Of a DNA stretch of 64,000 bases, positions 44,120 to 53,601 are shown piece by piece. This DNA comes from Posidoniimonas corsicana (lineage in GTDB: Bacteria; Planctomycetota; Planctomycetia; Pirellulales; Lacipirellulaceae), in assembly GCF_007859765.1 (NCBI RefSeq), contig NZ_SIHJ01000004.1:1-64000 (forward strand). Reading direction: 5' to 3'. Position 1 is the first letter of the stretch. The number at the start of each line of letters is the position of its first letter. Both the position numbers and the translations under genes were made by a program. Under the pieces are notes generated by a model, which worked only from the letters and a program-made list of their open reading frames with translations, did no database searches and was not told the origin of the DNA.

Positions 44120-44161
44120 ATCCCCAACACGCACTCCGCCGAGGCGTAGCTCGCCGGCTAT

Positions 44162-45175
<1,014 letters not shown>

Positions 45176-45177
45176 GG

Positions 45178-45634
45178 GCGGTGGTGGGTGGTGCGTGGAG
45201 GGTGGTTGGTGGTTGCCGAGCGGTGAGTGGGAATAGTACGGCTAGGCTTTGTCGAGCTTCTTGCGTAGGTAGCGCTGCAGACCGCTGAGCAATCGACCGA
45301 CCTGATCGAGCAGGGCTCTGGCGGCGTTTAGTGTCTCTGGGGAGGCGTACCCACGGCGTTCAATGATCACAAAGAAGGTGGATACTTCCGCCAACGAACC
45401 GCGGGCGATCGACAGGTGCCGAAGAAACTCCTTGGTGGAGTCTCGCCCCGCGCCTTCCGCTATATTCGCCGGGACCGACACGGCCGCACGCTGGAGTTGG
45501 CTGATCAATCCGAATCGTTCTTGATCGGGAAGTCCAACGGCTATCCCGTACGCAGAATCAACCAGATCGATCGCCTTCTGCCAGACCTCCAGCTCTTCGT
45601 GACTCTTCACCACCCACCACCTTCTACTCACCAC
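45178..45634. repeat. Inverted GGTGGTGGGTGGT simple repeats flanking second four-helix gene
   Basis: On the left (45180-45215) GGTGGTGGGTGGTGCGTGG and similar; on the right (45608-45634) CACCACCCACCACCTTCTAC, its inverse. The arms bracket the gene at 45242, and the right arm encodes its first predicted residues (VSRRWWVV), so the true start may lie later, at GTG 45610. Confidence 0.6.
45242..45634 (-). CDS. Four-helix-bundle protein (IVP/TIGR02436 type), second copy
   Basis: Up to 130 residues from GTG 45634; GTG 45610 (VKSHEELEVWQKAIDLVDS) gives the family-typical start. FGLISQLQRAAVSVPANIAE and GAGRDSTKEFLRHL are the family signature. It is paralogous to the gene at 42056 but clearly different in sequence, so not a fresh duplicate. 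Located at the upstream end of the moxR cluster, divergent from the DUF4159 gene and flanked by simple inverted repeats. Confidence 0.85.
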   Translation of the reverse strand: MVSRRWWVVKSHEELEVWQKAIDLVDSAYGIAVGLPDQERFGLISQLQRAAVSVPANIAEGAGRDSTKEFLRHLSIARGSLAEVSTFFVIIERRGYASPETLNAARALLDQVGRLLSGLQRYLRKKLDKA

Positions 45635-45765
45635 TTTCCAGAGTCGTCATTCTATAACTCGCCGGTCGACCGGCCAACGCTTCCGCCGATGGCGTTTGCC
45701 AGCGCAACTCCAGAAACGTACGATACTTGCGTAGTCTCACTGAAGTGAACCCGGGGCGGCGATCG

Positions 45766-48096
45766 ATGGCTCGCTTGGCGACAGCCCTTGCATGGTTGGT
45801 TGTAGCGGTTGGGCTGTTTGCGCGGCCCGCCGGGGCTCAGCCGGCCGATGCGCTGAACCCGCAGGACGTGCGGGCGGCGATCAGCAGCGGAGTGGCGTAC
45901 CTGAAAAGCCAGCAGCGCGGCAACGGCAGCTGGCCGGAGATGCCCGGCTTCCAGGGCGGCATCCCGGCGTTGTGCACGCTGGCGCTGTTGAACTCGGGCG
46001 TCGAGCCCGACGACCCGGCGGTCGCCAAGGCGCTGGACTACCTGCGGGGGATCAAGCCCGACCGCACGTACTGCGTGTCGCTGAAGATTATGGTGCTGGC
46101 GGCCGCGACGCCCGGGCGGGACCTGGCCGCCATCCAGGCGTGCGTCGACCAGCTCGAGTCCACCCAGCACCCGGGCCCCGGCATCGATGCCGGCGGGTGG
46201 TCGTACCCCGGGCCGGGCGCCGACCCCAGCAACGCGCAGTTCGCCACGCTCGCGCTCCACGAGGCGCAGCGGGTGGGCGCGCAGGTGTCGATCGAAACCT
46301 GGCGGGCGGCCAACGGCTACTGGCGCCGCAACCAGAACGCCGATGGGTCGTGGTCGTATAGCGGCTCGCAGGGGCCCTCAGGCAGCATGACCTGCGCGGG
46401 GATCGCCGCGCTGGTGATGACCGGCGAGGCGCTCAACCAGGGCGACGCCCGCGTCGAGGGCGACCAGGTCCGCTGCTGCGTGACCCACGAGGACGACGAG
46501 CGTATCGCCAACGCGCTGTCGTGGATGGGCCGCAACTTCTCGGTCACGCGCAACCCGAGCTCCGACGCCGCCAGCCGCGGCTGGCTGTACTACTACCTGT
46601 ACGCGCTGGAACGCGTCGGGCGGCTGACCGCCCAGCGGTTCATCGGCGACCACGACTGGTACCGCGAGGGGACCGAGTTCATCGTCAACCGGCAGGACCC
46701 GCTGTCGCACTACTGGACCGGCGGACGCAGCGAGCAGAACCCGCACGTCGGCACGTCGCTGGCGCTGCTGTTCCTCTCCAAGGGACGCCGGCCCGTGCTG
46801 ATGGCCAAGCTCGACTACGGCGACGGCTGGAACCAGCACCGCTCCGACGCCGCCCACCTGACCGCCGTGGCCGAGCGCGCGTGGCGGCTCGACCTCACCT
46901 GGCAGCAGCTCGACCCCGAGGGCGCCACGGTCGAGGACCTGCTGCAGGCGCCGGTGATCTACGTCAGCGGGTCGAACGTCGCGCGGCTCACGCAGCACGC
47001 GAAGAAGCTGCGCGACTACGTCGACCGCGGCGGGTTCATCTTCGCCGAGGCGTGCTGCGGCGGGCAGGGGCCGTTCCGGCGGTCGCTCGAGCAGCTCGTC
47101 GAGGCGATGTTCCCCGAGCCCGAGTACCGCCTGCGGCAGCTCCGCCCGGCGCACCCGGTGTGGCGGATGGAGCGCGCCGTGCGGCCCGACTCCCCCTACC
47201 TCGGCAAGCTGTGGGCCGTGGAGTACGGCTGCCGCACCTGCGTGGTCTACTGCGACGAGGACCTCTCGTGCTACTGGGAGCTGAACCGCCCGATGGCCGC
47301 CGTGTCGTACCCGGCGGCGGTCCGCGCGCGGGTGAAAGACGCGGAGGACCTGGGCCTGAACGTGCTGGCCTACGCCACGGGCCGCAAGCCGCAGGGCAAG
47401 GAGCAGGTGTTTGTCGACGCGTCGGCTGAATCGCTCGCCGACCCCGAGGCCGAGCGCGGCGTGATCCGCATCGCGAAGCTGGAGCACGGCGGCGGCTGCA
47501 ACGACGCGCCCGGCGCCCTCGCCAACCTGACCCGCGCCGCCGGCCAGGGCGACCTCAAGCTCCGCATCTCGACCGAGTCGCCGCTGATCAGCCTGGCGGA
47601 CGAGTCGCTGTTCACCTACCACATCGCGTTCATCCACGGCCGGCACGACTTCCGCCTGACGGCCAAGGAACGCGACCACCTGCGGGACTATCTGCAGCGC
47701 GGCGGGTCGCTGCTGGGGGACTCTATCTGCGCCAGCCCGGCGTTCACCAAAGGCTTCCGCCGCGAGCTGAAGGCGGCGCTACCCGGCGCGGCGATCGAGC
47801 GGATCCCGCCCGACGACCCGATCTTCACCGACGCCTACGGCGGGTACGACGTCCGCACCGTGCAGGCCCGCAATCCACAGCCGGTGGCGGCCGACCAGCC
47901 GCTGGCTGCGCGGTTCCGCGAGACCCGCCCCGTGCTCGAGGGGGTCAAGATCGACGGCCGCTGGGCGGTGATCTTCTCCCCCTACGACCTGAGCTGCGCC
48001 CTGGAGAAGCACGAGGCGGTTGAGTGCCGGGGCTACTCCCGCGCCGACGCGGCCCGGCTGGGGCTGAACGTGCTGCTCTACTCGCTGAACTACTAG
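45766..48096 (+). CDS. Secreted toroid protein with tandem DUF4159-like domains
   Basis: Start ATG 45766 (MARLATALAWLVVAVGLFAR), 776 residues with a signal peptide to about 24. Residues 30-340 are prenyltransferase/squalene-oxidase-like helical repeats (GNGSWPEMPGFQGGIPALCT, NADGSWSYSGSQGPSGSMTC). Then two DUF4159-like halves: MAKLDYGDGWN near 345 and IAKLEHGGGCN near 569, each with a DYLQRGG-like helix. Divergent from the moxR cluster, with which DUF4159 is commonly linked. No catalytic DxDD is seen, so cyclase activity is unlikely. Confidence 0.85.
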   Translation: MARLATALAWLVVAVGLFARPAGAQPADALNPQDVRAAISSGVAYLKSQQRGNGSWPEMPGFQGGIPALCTLALLNSGVEPDDPAVAKALDYLRGIKPDRTYCVSLKIMVLAAATPGRDLAAIQACVDQLESTQHPGPGIDAGGWSYPGPGADPSNAQFATLALHEAQRVGAQVSIETWRAANGYWRRNQNADGSWSYSGSQGPSGSMTCAGIAALVMTGEALNQGDARVEGDQVRCCVTHEDDERIANALSWMGRNFSVTRNPSSDAASRGWLYYYLYALERVGRLTAQRFIGDHDWYREGTEFIVNRQDPLSHYWTGGRSEQNPHVGTSLALLFLSKGRRPVLMAKLDYGDGWNQHRSDAAHLTAVAERAWRLDLTWQQLDPEGATVEDLLQAPVIYVSGSNVARLTQHAKKLRDYVDRGGFIFAEACCGGQGPFRRSLEQLVEAMFPEPEYRLRQLRPAHPVWRMERAVRPDSPYLGKLWAVEYGCRTCVVYCDEDLSCYWELNRPMAAVSYPAAVRARVKDAEDLGLNVLAYATGRKPQGKEQVFVDASAESLADPEAERGVIRIAKLEHGGGCNDAPGALANLTRAAGQGDLKLRISTESPLISLADESLFTYHIAFIHGRHDFRLTAKERDHLRDYLQRGGSLLGDSICASPAFTKGFRRELKAALPGAAIERIPPDDPIFTDAYGGYDVRTVQARNPQPVAADQPLAARFRETRPVLEGVKIDGRWAVIFSPYDLSCALEKHEAVECRGYSRADAARLGLNVLLYSLNY

Positions 48097-48185
48097 CAAG
48101 ATTGCTAGTTGCGGTGGCCAATCATCAGCCGCGGGGCGCCGCTCCTTTACACCGCGCCCGGCCGCTGCTAAGCTGCTCCGCACGT

Positions 48186-48440
48186 CGCGTTGGTGGTTGG
48201 CCCGGGAGCGTTCTTGCCCGGCCAACGAACAGGGAATCCGGTGCAATTCCGGGACGGCCCCGCCGCTGTGACCAGGCAGACACGCTTGTCGCGTCTCAGA
48301 AACCGCTTCTCCGGTACTGGGCCGACTTGAGTTAACCCGCCGATCGATTCGTCGCCATTGCTGCTGGTTTTCTTCGGAAAGCCAACGGTGAGAAGGCAGA
48401 TTCGGACCGGGGCCTGGGAGTCAGAAGACCTACCACCGCG
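48186..48440 (+). ncRNA. Cobalamin riboswitch
   Basis: Conserved elements occur in order: outer stem CGCGTTGGTGG (48186-48196) pairing with CCACCGCG (48433-48440); AACAGGGAATCCGGTGCAAT then TCCGG with GGCCCCGC and CTGTGACC (48227-48272); GCCATTG (48354-48360, GCCACTG-like) with GTGAGAAGGC; and the B12 box GGGAGTCAGAAGACCTACC (48416-48434). Cobalamin binding normally lowers expression downstream. The next gene starts 79 bases after the riboswitch, and no T-rich terminator was seen, so control may be translational. Confidence 0.92.
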
Positions 48441-48518
48441 TTTACCGTCGGCCGCCTGCGAGGGACGGGCGCCGCACCGGACAACTGGGCCGCGCCCGCG
48501 CTGCTACCTGTCGGTTGG

Positions 48519-49442
48519 ATGCCGACGCCGCTGCGCCCACGACGCCGCCCGCGAGACCCCACGCGGATGGACCGCCCCTGTTTCCCGCCCCCGCGGCGCG
48601 TGCTGCGCGGCTTCACGTTGGTGGAGCTGCTGGTCGTGATCGCGATCATCGCCGCCCTCGTTGCGCTGCTGCTGCCCGCGGTCCAGATGGCCCGCGAGTC
48701 CGCCCGCCGCACCACCTGCCAGAACCACCTGAAGCAGATCGGGCTGGCGCTATTGAGCTACGAGGGAACCGCCAAGTCGCTCCCCACCGGCTGCGTCGGC
48801 TGCAAGCCGCAGCCCCCGGCGCCCGGCGAGCCGTTCCGGCAGCCGCTGCTGCGGTCGTGGCGGCTGGACGTGCTGCCGCAGCTGGAGCTGCCCGCGCTGC
48901 ACCAGCAGTTCCTGCACGACCGCCCGGCGTACGACGCCGCCAACCGCACGGCGGCCGCCACCGTGGTCGACCTGTTCCTCTGCCCCAGCACCGACGCGCC
49001 CGAACTGCACGCCGGCGTGGGCCTGTTCTCGGGCGCCGCGTTCACCGACTACGGCGGCGTGTACGGCGTCGAGGGCCCCGGCAACGAGGCGCCGCTCTCC
49101 GCCCAGCAGGTTCTCGCCGACCCGTACCTCGGCGTGATGTTGTACGAGGTCCCCACCCGCCTGCGGTCCATCACCGACGGGCTGTCCCACACCACCGCGG
49201 TGGCCGAACTGCTCAACCGCCGCACCGGCGAGACCGAGTGGGTCAACGGCCACACGCTGTTCGCCCACGAGCAGTCTACCCCCATCAACGGCGGGTCGCT
49301 CCTGAGCAACAACATCGGCAGCCCCCACCCGGGCGGCGCCCAGGCGCTGTTCTGCGACGGCCACGTCGCGTTCCTGCCAAACGAACTGGAGCCGGCGGCG
49401 CTCACCGCGCTGCTGACCCGCGCCGGGGGGGAGACGCCGTGA
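48519..49442 (+). CDS. DUF1559 pseudopilin-like protein, first gene of the riboswitch operon
   Basis: 307 residues from ATG 48519; ATG 48567 ([20 protein letters not shown]) is equally possible. The prepilin motif [20 protein letters not shown] followed by LLPAVQ is cleaved before Phe and methylated in this class. C-terminal H-x-DG region ([20 protein letters not shown]) identifies DUF1559. Such proteins are abundant in planctomycetes and thought to form pseudopilin-like envelope structures. Its stop overlaps the next start (GTGA), showing translational coupling in the corrinoid-controlled operon. Confidence 0.9.
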   Translation: MPTPLRPRRRPRDPTRMDRPCFPPPRRVLRGFTLVELLVVIAIIAALVALLLPAVQMARESARRTTCQNHLKQIGLALLSYEGTAKSLPTGCVGCKPQPPAPGEPFRQPLLRSWRLDVLPQLELPALHQQFLHDRPAYDAANRTAAATVVDLFLCPSTDAPELHAGVGLFSGAAFTDYGGVYGVEGPGNEAPLSAQQVLADPYLGVMLYEVPTRLRSITDGLSHTTAVAELLNRRTGETEWVNGHTLFAHEQSTPINGGSLLSNNIGSPHPGGAQALFCDGHVAFLPNELEPAALTALLTRAGGETP

Positions 49443-50470
49443 GCGAACAGAAGAAGCAACGCTGCGGGCGTCGCCGTTCGGACGCCCGCCGGCCTGACCT
49501 GTTGCCCGTGGCCACCGGCTCTGCCGGGGGATCTCGCCGGGGCGGCGGTTGCGAGCAAACCTACCCCCCGGCAGAGCCGGTGGCTACGAGTTGTCGGACG
49601 GCCCCGGCTTTCCTCGCTGTTCCATGCATCGCGGGGCTGGCCGCGTTGCTCTACGCGGCGCCGACCTGCGCCGCGCCGGTCACCTCGTTCACCGACATCC
49701 AGCACTGGGTCGGCGAGGGCGCCAACCAGGCCGCGCTGATCATCGACTGGGACGAGTCGCCCGCCGCCGGCGGCCCGCTCGCCTGGGGCTACCGCTGGGA
49801 CGGCCAGGCCACAGGCCGCGACATGCTGCTGGCGGTGATCGCGGCGGACCAGCGCGTGTACGCCAAGCTCGACGCCGCCGAGGTGCGGATGTACGGCCTG
49901 GGGTACGACGCGAACCAACCCGAGTCGTTCGCGCTGTCGGACAACTCCGCGTTTGACCAGCGGGGCGTCACGCAAGCCACGCAGAGCCAGGCGGACGGCG
50001 CTGTAGCGACCGACCCGCTGGACGCGTACGGCGAGGGCTGGTACCTGCGGTTCTGGCACTACGCCAGCCTGCCCAGCGGGTTCGACTCTACATGGGAGAG
50101 CAACCAGCGGGGCTTCGCCTCGCGCGAGCTGGCCGACGGCGCCATCGACGGGTGGACCTTCGCCACGGTGTTCAACTTCACCGCGTACCCGGACCCCGCC
50201 GAGCCCGCCCCGGCCGTCACGCAGCCCGGCGACTACAACGCCGACGGCGCCGTCAACGCGGCCGACTACACGGTCTGGCGGGACGGCCTCGCCGCGGCCG
50301 GCGCCGGCCACGACGGCTACGAGCTGTGGCGCGACCACTACGGCGCCTCCCCGACCACTCTTTCCGCGGCCGCGCCCGAGCCGGCCGCGGCCCTCCTGTT
50401 CCTGGCCGCCGGCGTTGGGCTGGCCGGCCGACTGCGTTTTCCTAACCCCCACCTTGGAACGACCTCATGA
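49439..50470 (+). CDS. PEP-CTERM surface protein with dockerin-like repeat (riboswitch operon)
   Basis: Start GTG 49439 overlaps the previous stop; 343 residues. A basic leader partly encoded by a REP-like element precedes the hydrophobic signal segment near 58-80. The main domain contains [20 protein letters not shown] and LAWGYRWDG, similar (from memory, unverified) to surface proteins under B12 riboswitches in Bacteroidetes. Then [20 protein letters not shown] (calcium-type repeat), PEP and a hydrophobic exosortase tail. A corrinoid-related surface role fits the riboswitch, but is inferred. Confidence 0.8.
   Translation: MSEQKKQRCGRRRSDARRPDLLPVATGSAGGSRRGGGCEQTYPPAEPVATSCRTAPAFLAVPCIAGLAALLYAAPTCAAPVTSFTDIQHWVGEGANQAALIIDWDESPAAGGPLAWGYRWDGQATGRDMLLAVIAADQRVYAKLDAAEVRMYGLGYDANQPESFALSDNSAFDQRGVTQATQSQADGAVATDPLDAYGEGWYLRFWHYASLPSGFDSTWESNQRGFASRELADGAIDGWTFATVFNFTAYPDPAEPAPAVTQPGDYNADGAVNAADYTVWRDGLAAAGAGHDGYELWRDHYGASPTTLSAAAPEPAAALLFLAAGVGLAGRLRFPNPHLGTTS
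49505..49590. repeat. REP-like double hairpin inside a coding region (copy D)
   Basis: GTGGCCACCGGCTCTGCCGG with GGGAT on the left is inverted on the right as CCCCCGGCAGAGCCGGTGGC with TACGAG. It is related to copies A and B but with GTGGCCACC in place of GTAGCCCCC. It lies within the N-terminal leader of the PEP-CTERM gene, in an unusually arginine- and glycine-rich part, so it may be a recent insertion or the annotated start may be too early. Confidence 0.7.
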
Positions 50471-51276
50471 AGAAGCTGCTCTCGCTAACCACCCTCGCGC
50501 TCGCCGCCGCCTCCGCGGCCCATGCTCAGCACGCCGTCGAGGTGCTCTCCTACACGCCCGGCGCCGCGCCGTCGGCGGGCTACACCAACACCGCCGCCGC
50601 GCTGGGCCAGCCACAACGCGACACCGATTTCGGTGAGGTGAGCCCGTTCAACCCGCCGTTCAGCACCGACGACCTGGTATCGATCGGCGAGGGCGGCCAG
50701 ATCACGCTGCGGCTCTCCAACTTCGCCATCCCCCAGGCCGGCGGCCCGGAGATCGGCGTGTTCACCAACACTGGTCTGATCGACGTCGACTGGCCTAACG
50801 GCCAGGCCGGCACGGGCGTCGACTTCGGCGCCTTCGGGATCGACTCGGCTTCGGTCGCGGTCAGCAGCGACGGCGCGAGCTGGGTCGGCCTGGGCGACTT
50901 CACGTTCGACAACCCGACCGCCGGCTACACCGACGCCGCGTTCACCAACCCCAGCGACTTCCAGCTGCCGTTCACCGGCGCCTTCGCCGACTTCGAGGGC
51001 CTGAACTTCGACGCCGCCATGACGCTGCTCGGCGGGTCGGGCGGCGGGCTGTGGCTCGACATCTCGGCCACGGGCCTGAGCGAGGTTGGCTACCTGCGGT
51101 TCAGCCTGGCCGACGACCAGGACGCTCAGACCGATCTCAACTTCGATCTGGACGCGGTCGCCATCGCCAGCGGCGCCGTCGGCTCGGCCACCGTTCCCGA
51201 GCCCGCCGCGGCGGCCTTGCTTCTGGCCGCGCTGGCGTTTACAACCCGCCGGCATGTCCAACCACGCCGAGCATAA
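50467..51276 (+). CDS. PEP-CTERM secreted protein (riboswitch operon)
   Basis: 269 residues. The ATG overlaps the preceding stop (ATGA). Signal peptide to about residue 21 (AAHA). The body alternates TNTAAALGQPQRDTDF and VSPFNPPFSTDDLVSIGEGG, jelly-roll-like beta sequence with acidic loops, ending SATVPEPAAAALLLAALAF and an Arg-rich tail, the exosortase sorting signal. No enzymatic motif. It is the third gene of the coupled cluster; its 3' end overlaps the methyltransferase start by 23 bp. Confidence 0.85.
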   Translation: MKKLLSLTTLALAAASAAHAQHAVEVLSYTPGAAPSAGYTNTAAALGQPQRDTDFGEVSPFNPPFSTDDLVSIGEGGQITLRLSNFAIPQAGGPEIGVFTNTGLIDVDWPNGQAGTGVDFGAFGIDSASVAVSSDGASWVGLGDFTFDNPTAGYTDAAFTNPSDFQLPFTGAFADFEGLNFDAAMTLLGGSGGGLWLDISATGLSEVGYLRFSLADDQDAQTDLNFDLDAVAIASGAVGSATVPEPAAAALLLAALAFTTRRHVQPRRA

Positions 51277-52051
51277 CGCCCGAGCCTGGGACCAGCTGGC
51301 GCGTCGCGGCGCGCCGCTGACCCGGCCGGTGAGCGACGACGACCTCGCCCAGCCCCTCCGCGCGATCGACCCACGGGGGTGGCTGGGCGATTCTGTTGCC
51401 GGCCAGCGGGTGCTCTGCCTGGCCGCCGGCGGCGGGCGGCAGAGCGCGCTGTTCGCGGCGGCCGGCGCCGAGGTGACCGTGCTGGACATCAGCCCCGAGA
51501 TGCTCGCGCACGACCGCCGCGTCGCGGCCGAGCGGCGCCTGGCCGTGCGCGTGGTCGAGGGCACGATGGAGGACCTGTCGATGTTCGCGGCCGGGTCGTT
51601 CGACCTGGTCGCCCAGCCCGTCAGCACCTGCTACGTGCCGGACGTGGCGGTCGTGTTCCAGCAGGTCGCACGCGTGCTGCGATTCGGCGGGCTGTACCTC
51701 AGCCAGCACAAGAGCCCGACCAGCCAGCAGGCGGGCGAGCAGCCGGCCGCCGGCCGCTACCAGCTGGCCGAGCCCTACTACCGCGACGGCCCGCTGCCCG
51801 CCGCCGCGCCGGGCCGGCTCCGGGAGGTCGGCACGCGCGAGTACCTGCACCGCTGGGAGCAGCTTATCGGCGGCATGTGCCGCGTGGGCTTCGCCATCGA
51901 GGACTTTACCGAGCCGGTCCACGCCCAAATCGACGCCGCGCCGGGCACGTTCGCCCACCGCGGCCAGTACATCGCGCCGTACGTCCGCATCAAGGCCCGC
52001 CGCACCGCGGCCGAGGCCACCGCCCAGGCCACGTTGCTGACGGGCGATTGA
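51254..52051 (+). CDS. SAM-dependent methyltransferase (riboswitch operon)
   Basis: 265 residues. Class-I methyltransferase fold: motif I VLCLAAGGGRQSALFAAAGA, then TVLDISPEM (acidic end of beta2) and FDLVAQPVSTCYVP (motif IV region). Cytoplasmic; substrate unknown. The ATG at 51254 lies inside the end of the preceding PEP-CTERM gene, so it is coupled to the riboswitch operon. Methylation of a corrinoid-related or quite different substrate cannot be distinguished. Confidence 0.85.
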   Translation: MSNHAEHNARAWDQLARRGAPLTRPVSDDDLAQPLRAIDPRGWLGDSVAGQRVLCLAAGGGRQSALFAAAGAEVTVLDISPEMLAHDRRVAAERRLAVRVVEGTMEDLSMFAAGSFDLVAQPVSTCYVPDVAVVFQQVARVLRFGGLYLSQHKSPTSQQAGEQPAAGRYQLAEPYYRDGPLPAAAPGRLREVGTREYLHRWEQLIGGMCRVGFAIEDFTEPVHAQIDAAPGTFAHRGQYIAPYVRIKARRTAAEATAQATLLTGD

Positions 52052-52157
52052 CGCGCGGCGCGTGGCGTAGACAGCTCAACGACTCCGCCCGTGGTACAAT
52101 CAACGCCGGCCACGGCCACGCGTTTCTCTTCTCACAACCCACACGCAGGGCGCCCCC

Positions 52158-52505
52158 ATGCAGGACGTCATTGAGCACCCCTCCGGCCTGGTCCTGTCGG
52201 TCAAGACGTTCCGGCCGCTGCTGATCTTCCCGTGGACCAGCGCGGTCTGGCGCCAGAGCCCGTTCCGCACCGCGATCGCAACGGTCGCCTACCGCAACAA
52301 GGCGGCCGCCCAGTCGGGGCACGACGACCTCACCTGCCAGCTGCGGAACCTGCAGGTCGCGCCGGACATGAGCAACCTGTTCTCCGCGGTCGAGGAGTAC
52401 GCCCAGCAGCACCTGGACGGCGCGGTCAAGTCGTACCGCCTGTACGCGGGGCACGAGGTGGAGGGCAGGGTGGAGGTCAGGCGGGAAGAATCGAAAGAGG
52501 ATTAA
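52158..52505 (+). CDS. Hypothetical protein, 115 residues
   Basis: MQDVIEHPSGLVLSVKTFRP, no family recognised. No signal or membrane segment; the central part (WTSAVWRQSPFRTAIATVAY) is mixed. It begins 107 bp after the methyltransferase on the same strand and might be a further operon member. Codon usage is typical of the chromosome, so it is probably a real gene. Confidence 0.6.
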   Translation: MQDVIEHPSGLVLSVKTFRPLLIFPWTSAVWRQSPFRTAIATVAYRNKAAAQSGHDDLTCQLRNLQVAPDMSNLFSAVEEYAQQHLDGAVKSYRLYAGHEVEGRVEVRREESKED

Positions 52506-52614
52506 CCGAACTTGTAGGGGGTGAGACTAACTTTGTCGCTTGAAAGTTGTGTTGGAGCAGTCGGAGCTGCGAGCCGACGGATCAACTTATCATGACGTTT
52601 GGCTGGGGGCACTT

Positions 52615-53409
52615 ATGGTGTCGCGGCGTTCCTTTTGGGCGGCAACGCTTGCAGTCACAGCCCTGACCGGCATTGCGTGGTGGCATTCTACCCACCGCAC
52701 TCGCTTTGGGCTTACGTTGACGCGTTACAGCGATGACGTGATCCGCATTTCCTGGGGCACACCTAGCGGCGTTAATGTTTCGCCAGAGTACTCACTCGGT
52801 TTCATGCTTGGGCGTGAGCTCAGTCGTGAAGACGTCGGCCATTTTCCTCGACTCTGCAAGCAGGACGGTGTCTGGATGTACCCAATCGAACCAGAGTCGC
52901 TAGGCAGCGCCGCGCCGGCGTCTTATGTTAATCCACTCAACTCGAACGCGTTTGAGCAGATGTTCTGTTTGATTGGTCTATGCAAGGAAGGCAACGCCAA
53001 CGCTGCAGAAGTAACGAAGATTGCGGCGCGCAATTACGCTTACTTGGGGTGGGTAGTGCTCAGCGACGCCGATGCGAAAGAATTGGGCAGCACCCTTGCT
53101 GAGCGGTCTTCGTTTAATGCTGATGAGGACCTTGTCACGAATGAAGGGGTGCTATTCCGCTTATCTCCCGGTGTCGAAGAACGTTTGGCGTCGAACCCGC
53201 AAGATCAAGCAGAACTGGTGCGTATCAAGAGCGAGATTCCGGTGATGTTCGAGGTGCTGGATCCTCGCGCGGGTCATCCCTGCGACGCAATGCACGTGCT
53301 CTACCTTGATGGACACATTGAACGCATCCCAATGGGAACGAAGTTTCCAGCGACCACAACTTTTGTCGAAGCATTCCCGCCGCCTGAATGCGACCGCCGC
53401 AGCAGGTAA
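52615..53409 (+). CDS. Membrane-anchored protein with DUF1559-like DG motif
   Basis: Start chosen at ATG 52615 (GGGGG upstream; MVSRRSFWAATLAVTALTGI), 264 residues; the frame is open from TTG 52540. One N-terminal transmembrane helix is followed by a soluble domain. HVLYLDGHIERIPMGTKFP near the C-terminus is like the H-x-DG segment of DUF1559 proteins, but no prepilin leader is present. Codon use is noticeably richer in A/T than its neighbours, suggesting acquisition. Function unknown. Confidence 0.65.
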   Translation: MVSRRSFWAATLAVTALTGIAWWHSTHRTRFGLTLTRYSDDVIRISWGTPSGVNVSPEYSLGFMLGRELSREDVGHFPRLCKQDGVWMYPIEPESLGSAAPASYVNPLNSNAFEQMFCLIGLCKEGNANAAEVTKIAARNYAYLGWVVLSDADAKELGSTLAERSSFNADEDLVTNEGVLFRLSPGVEERLASNPQDQAELVRIKSEIPVMFEVLDPRAGHPCDAMHVLYLDGHIERIPMGTKFPATTTFVEAFPPPECDRRSR

Positions 53410-53556
53410 CTCGGTCTGACTGGACCACTGCACCGGGGGCGACAGCCAGGCATGATAGGCACTCGCTCTTGCTCCCCCGTCGTTGGAACGGCCATCGAAA
53501 AGAACTTGTGCAGTTTCATAGGATGATCGCTCGGGCGACTAGCTGTACTAGGTTTT

Positions 53557-53575
53557 CACGGCGCGGAGAGCCGTG
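53557..53575. terminator. Weak hairpin between convergent genes
   Basis: CACGGC (53557-53562) pairs with GCCGTG (53570-53575), loop of seven. TTTT lies just before it, so read on the minus strand the hairpin is followed by AAAA rather than T residues and a canonical intrinsic terminator is uncertain. It lies between the opposing ends of two genes. Confidence 0.35.
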
Positions 53576-53601
53576 GGTACTTTGGCGCCCGTGCGATAGA
53601 A

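Larger units (their letters stand above)
43406..44160. repeat. 14-bp perfect inverted repeat bracketing two small genes
   Basis: TAGCCGGCGAGCTA at 43406-43419 and its exact reverse complement at 44147-44160 bound a 755-bp segment with the zinc-ribbon and EF-Tu domain-2-like genes. The left copy continues into a hairpin (GGCGAGC at 43411-43417, GCTCGCC at 43422-43428). The segment lies between moxR and the DUF58 gene, which are normally adjacent. Confidence 0.65.

Noticed and set aside
48515-49438. A single long protein joining the DUF1559 and PEP-CTERM regions
   Set aside because: The upstream part of that frame is a shadow of the DUF1559 gene; the GTG at 49439 overlapping the stop is the better start.
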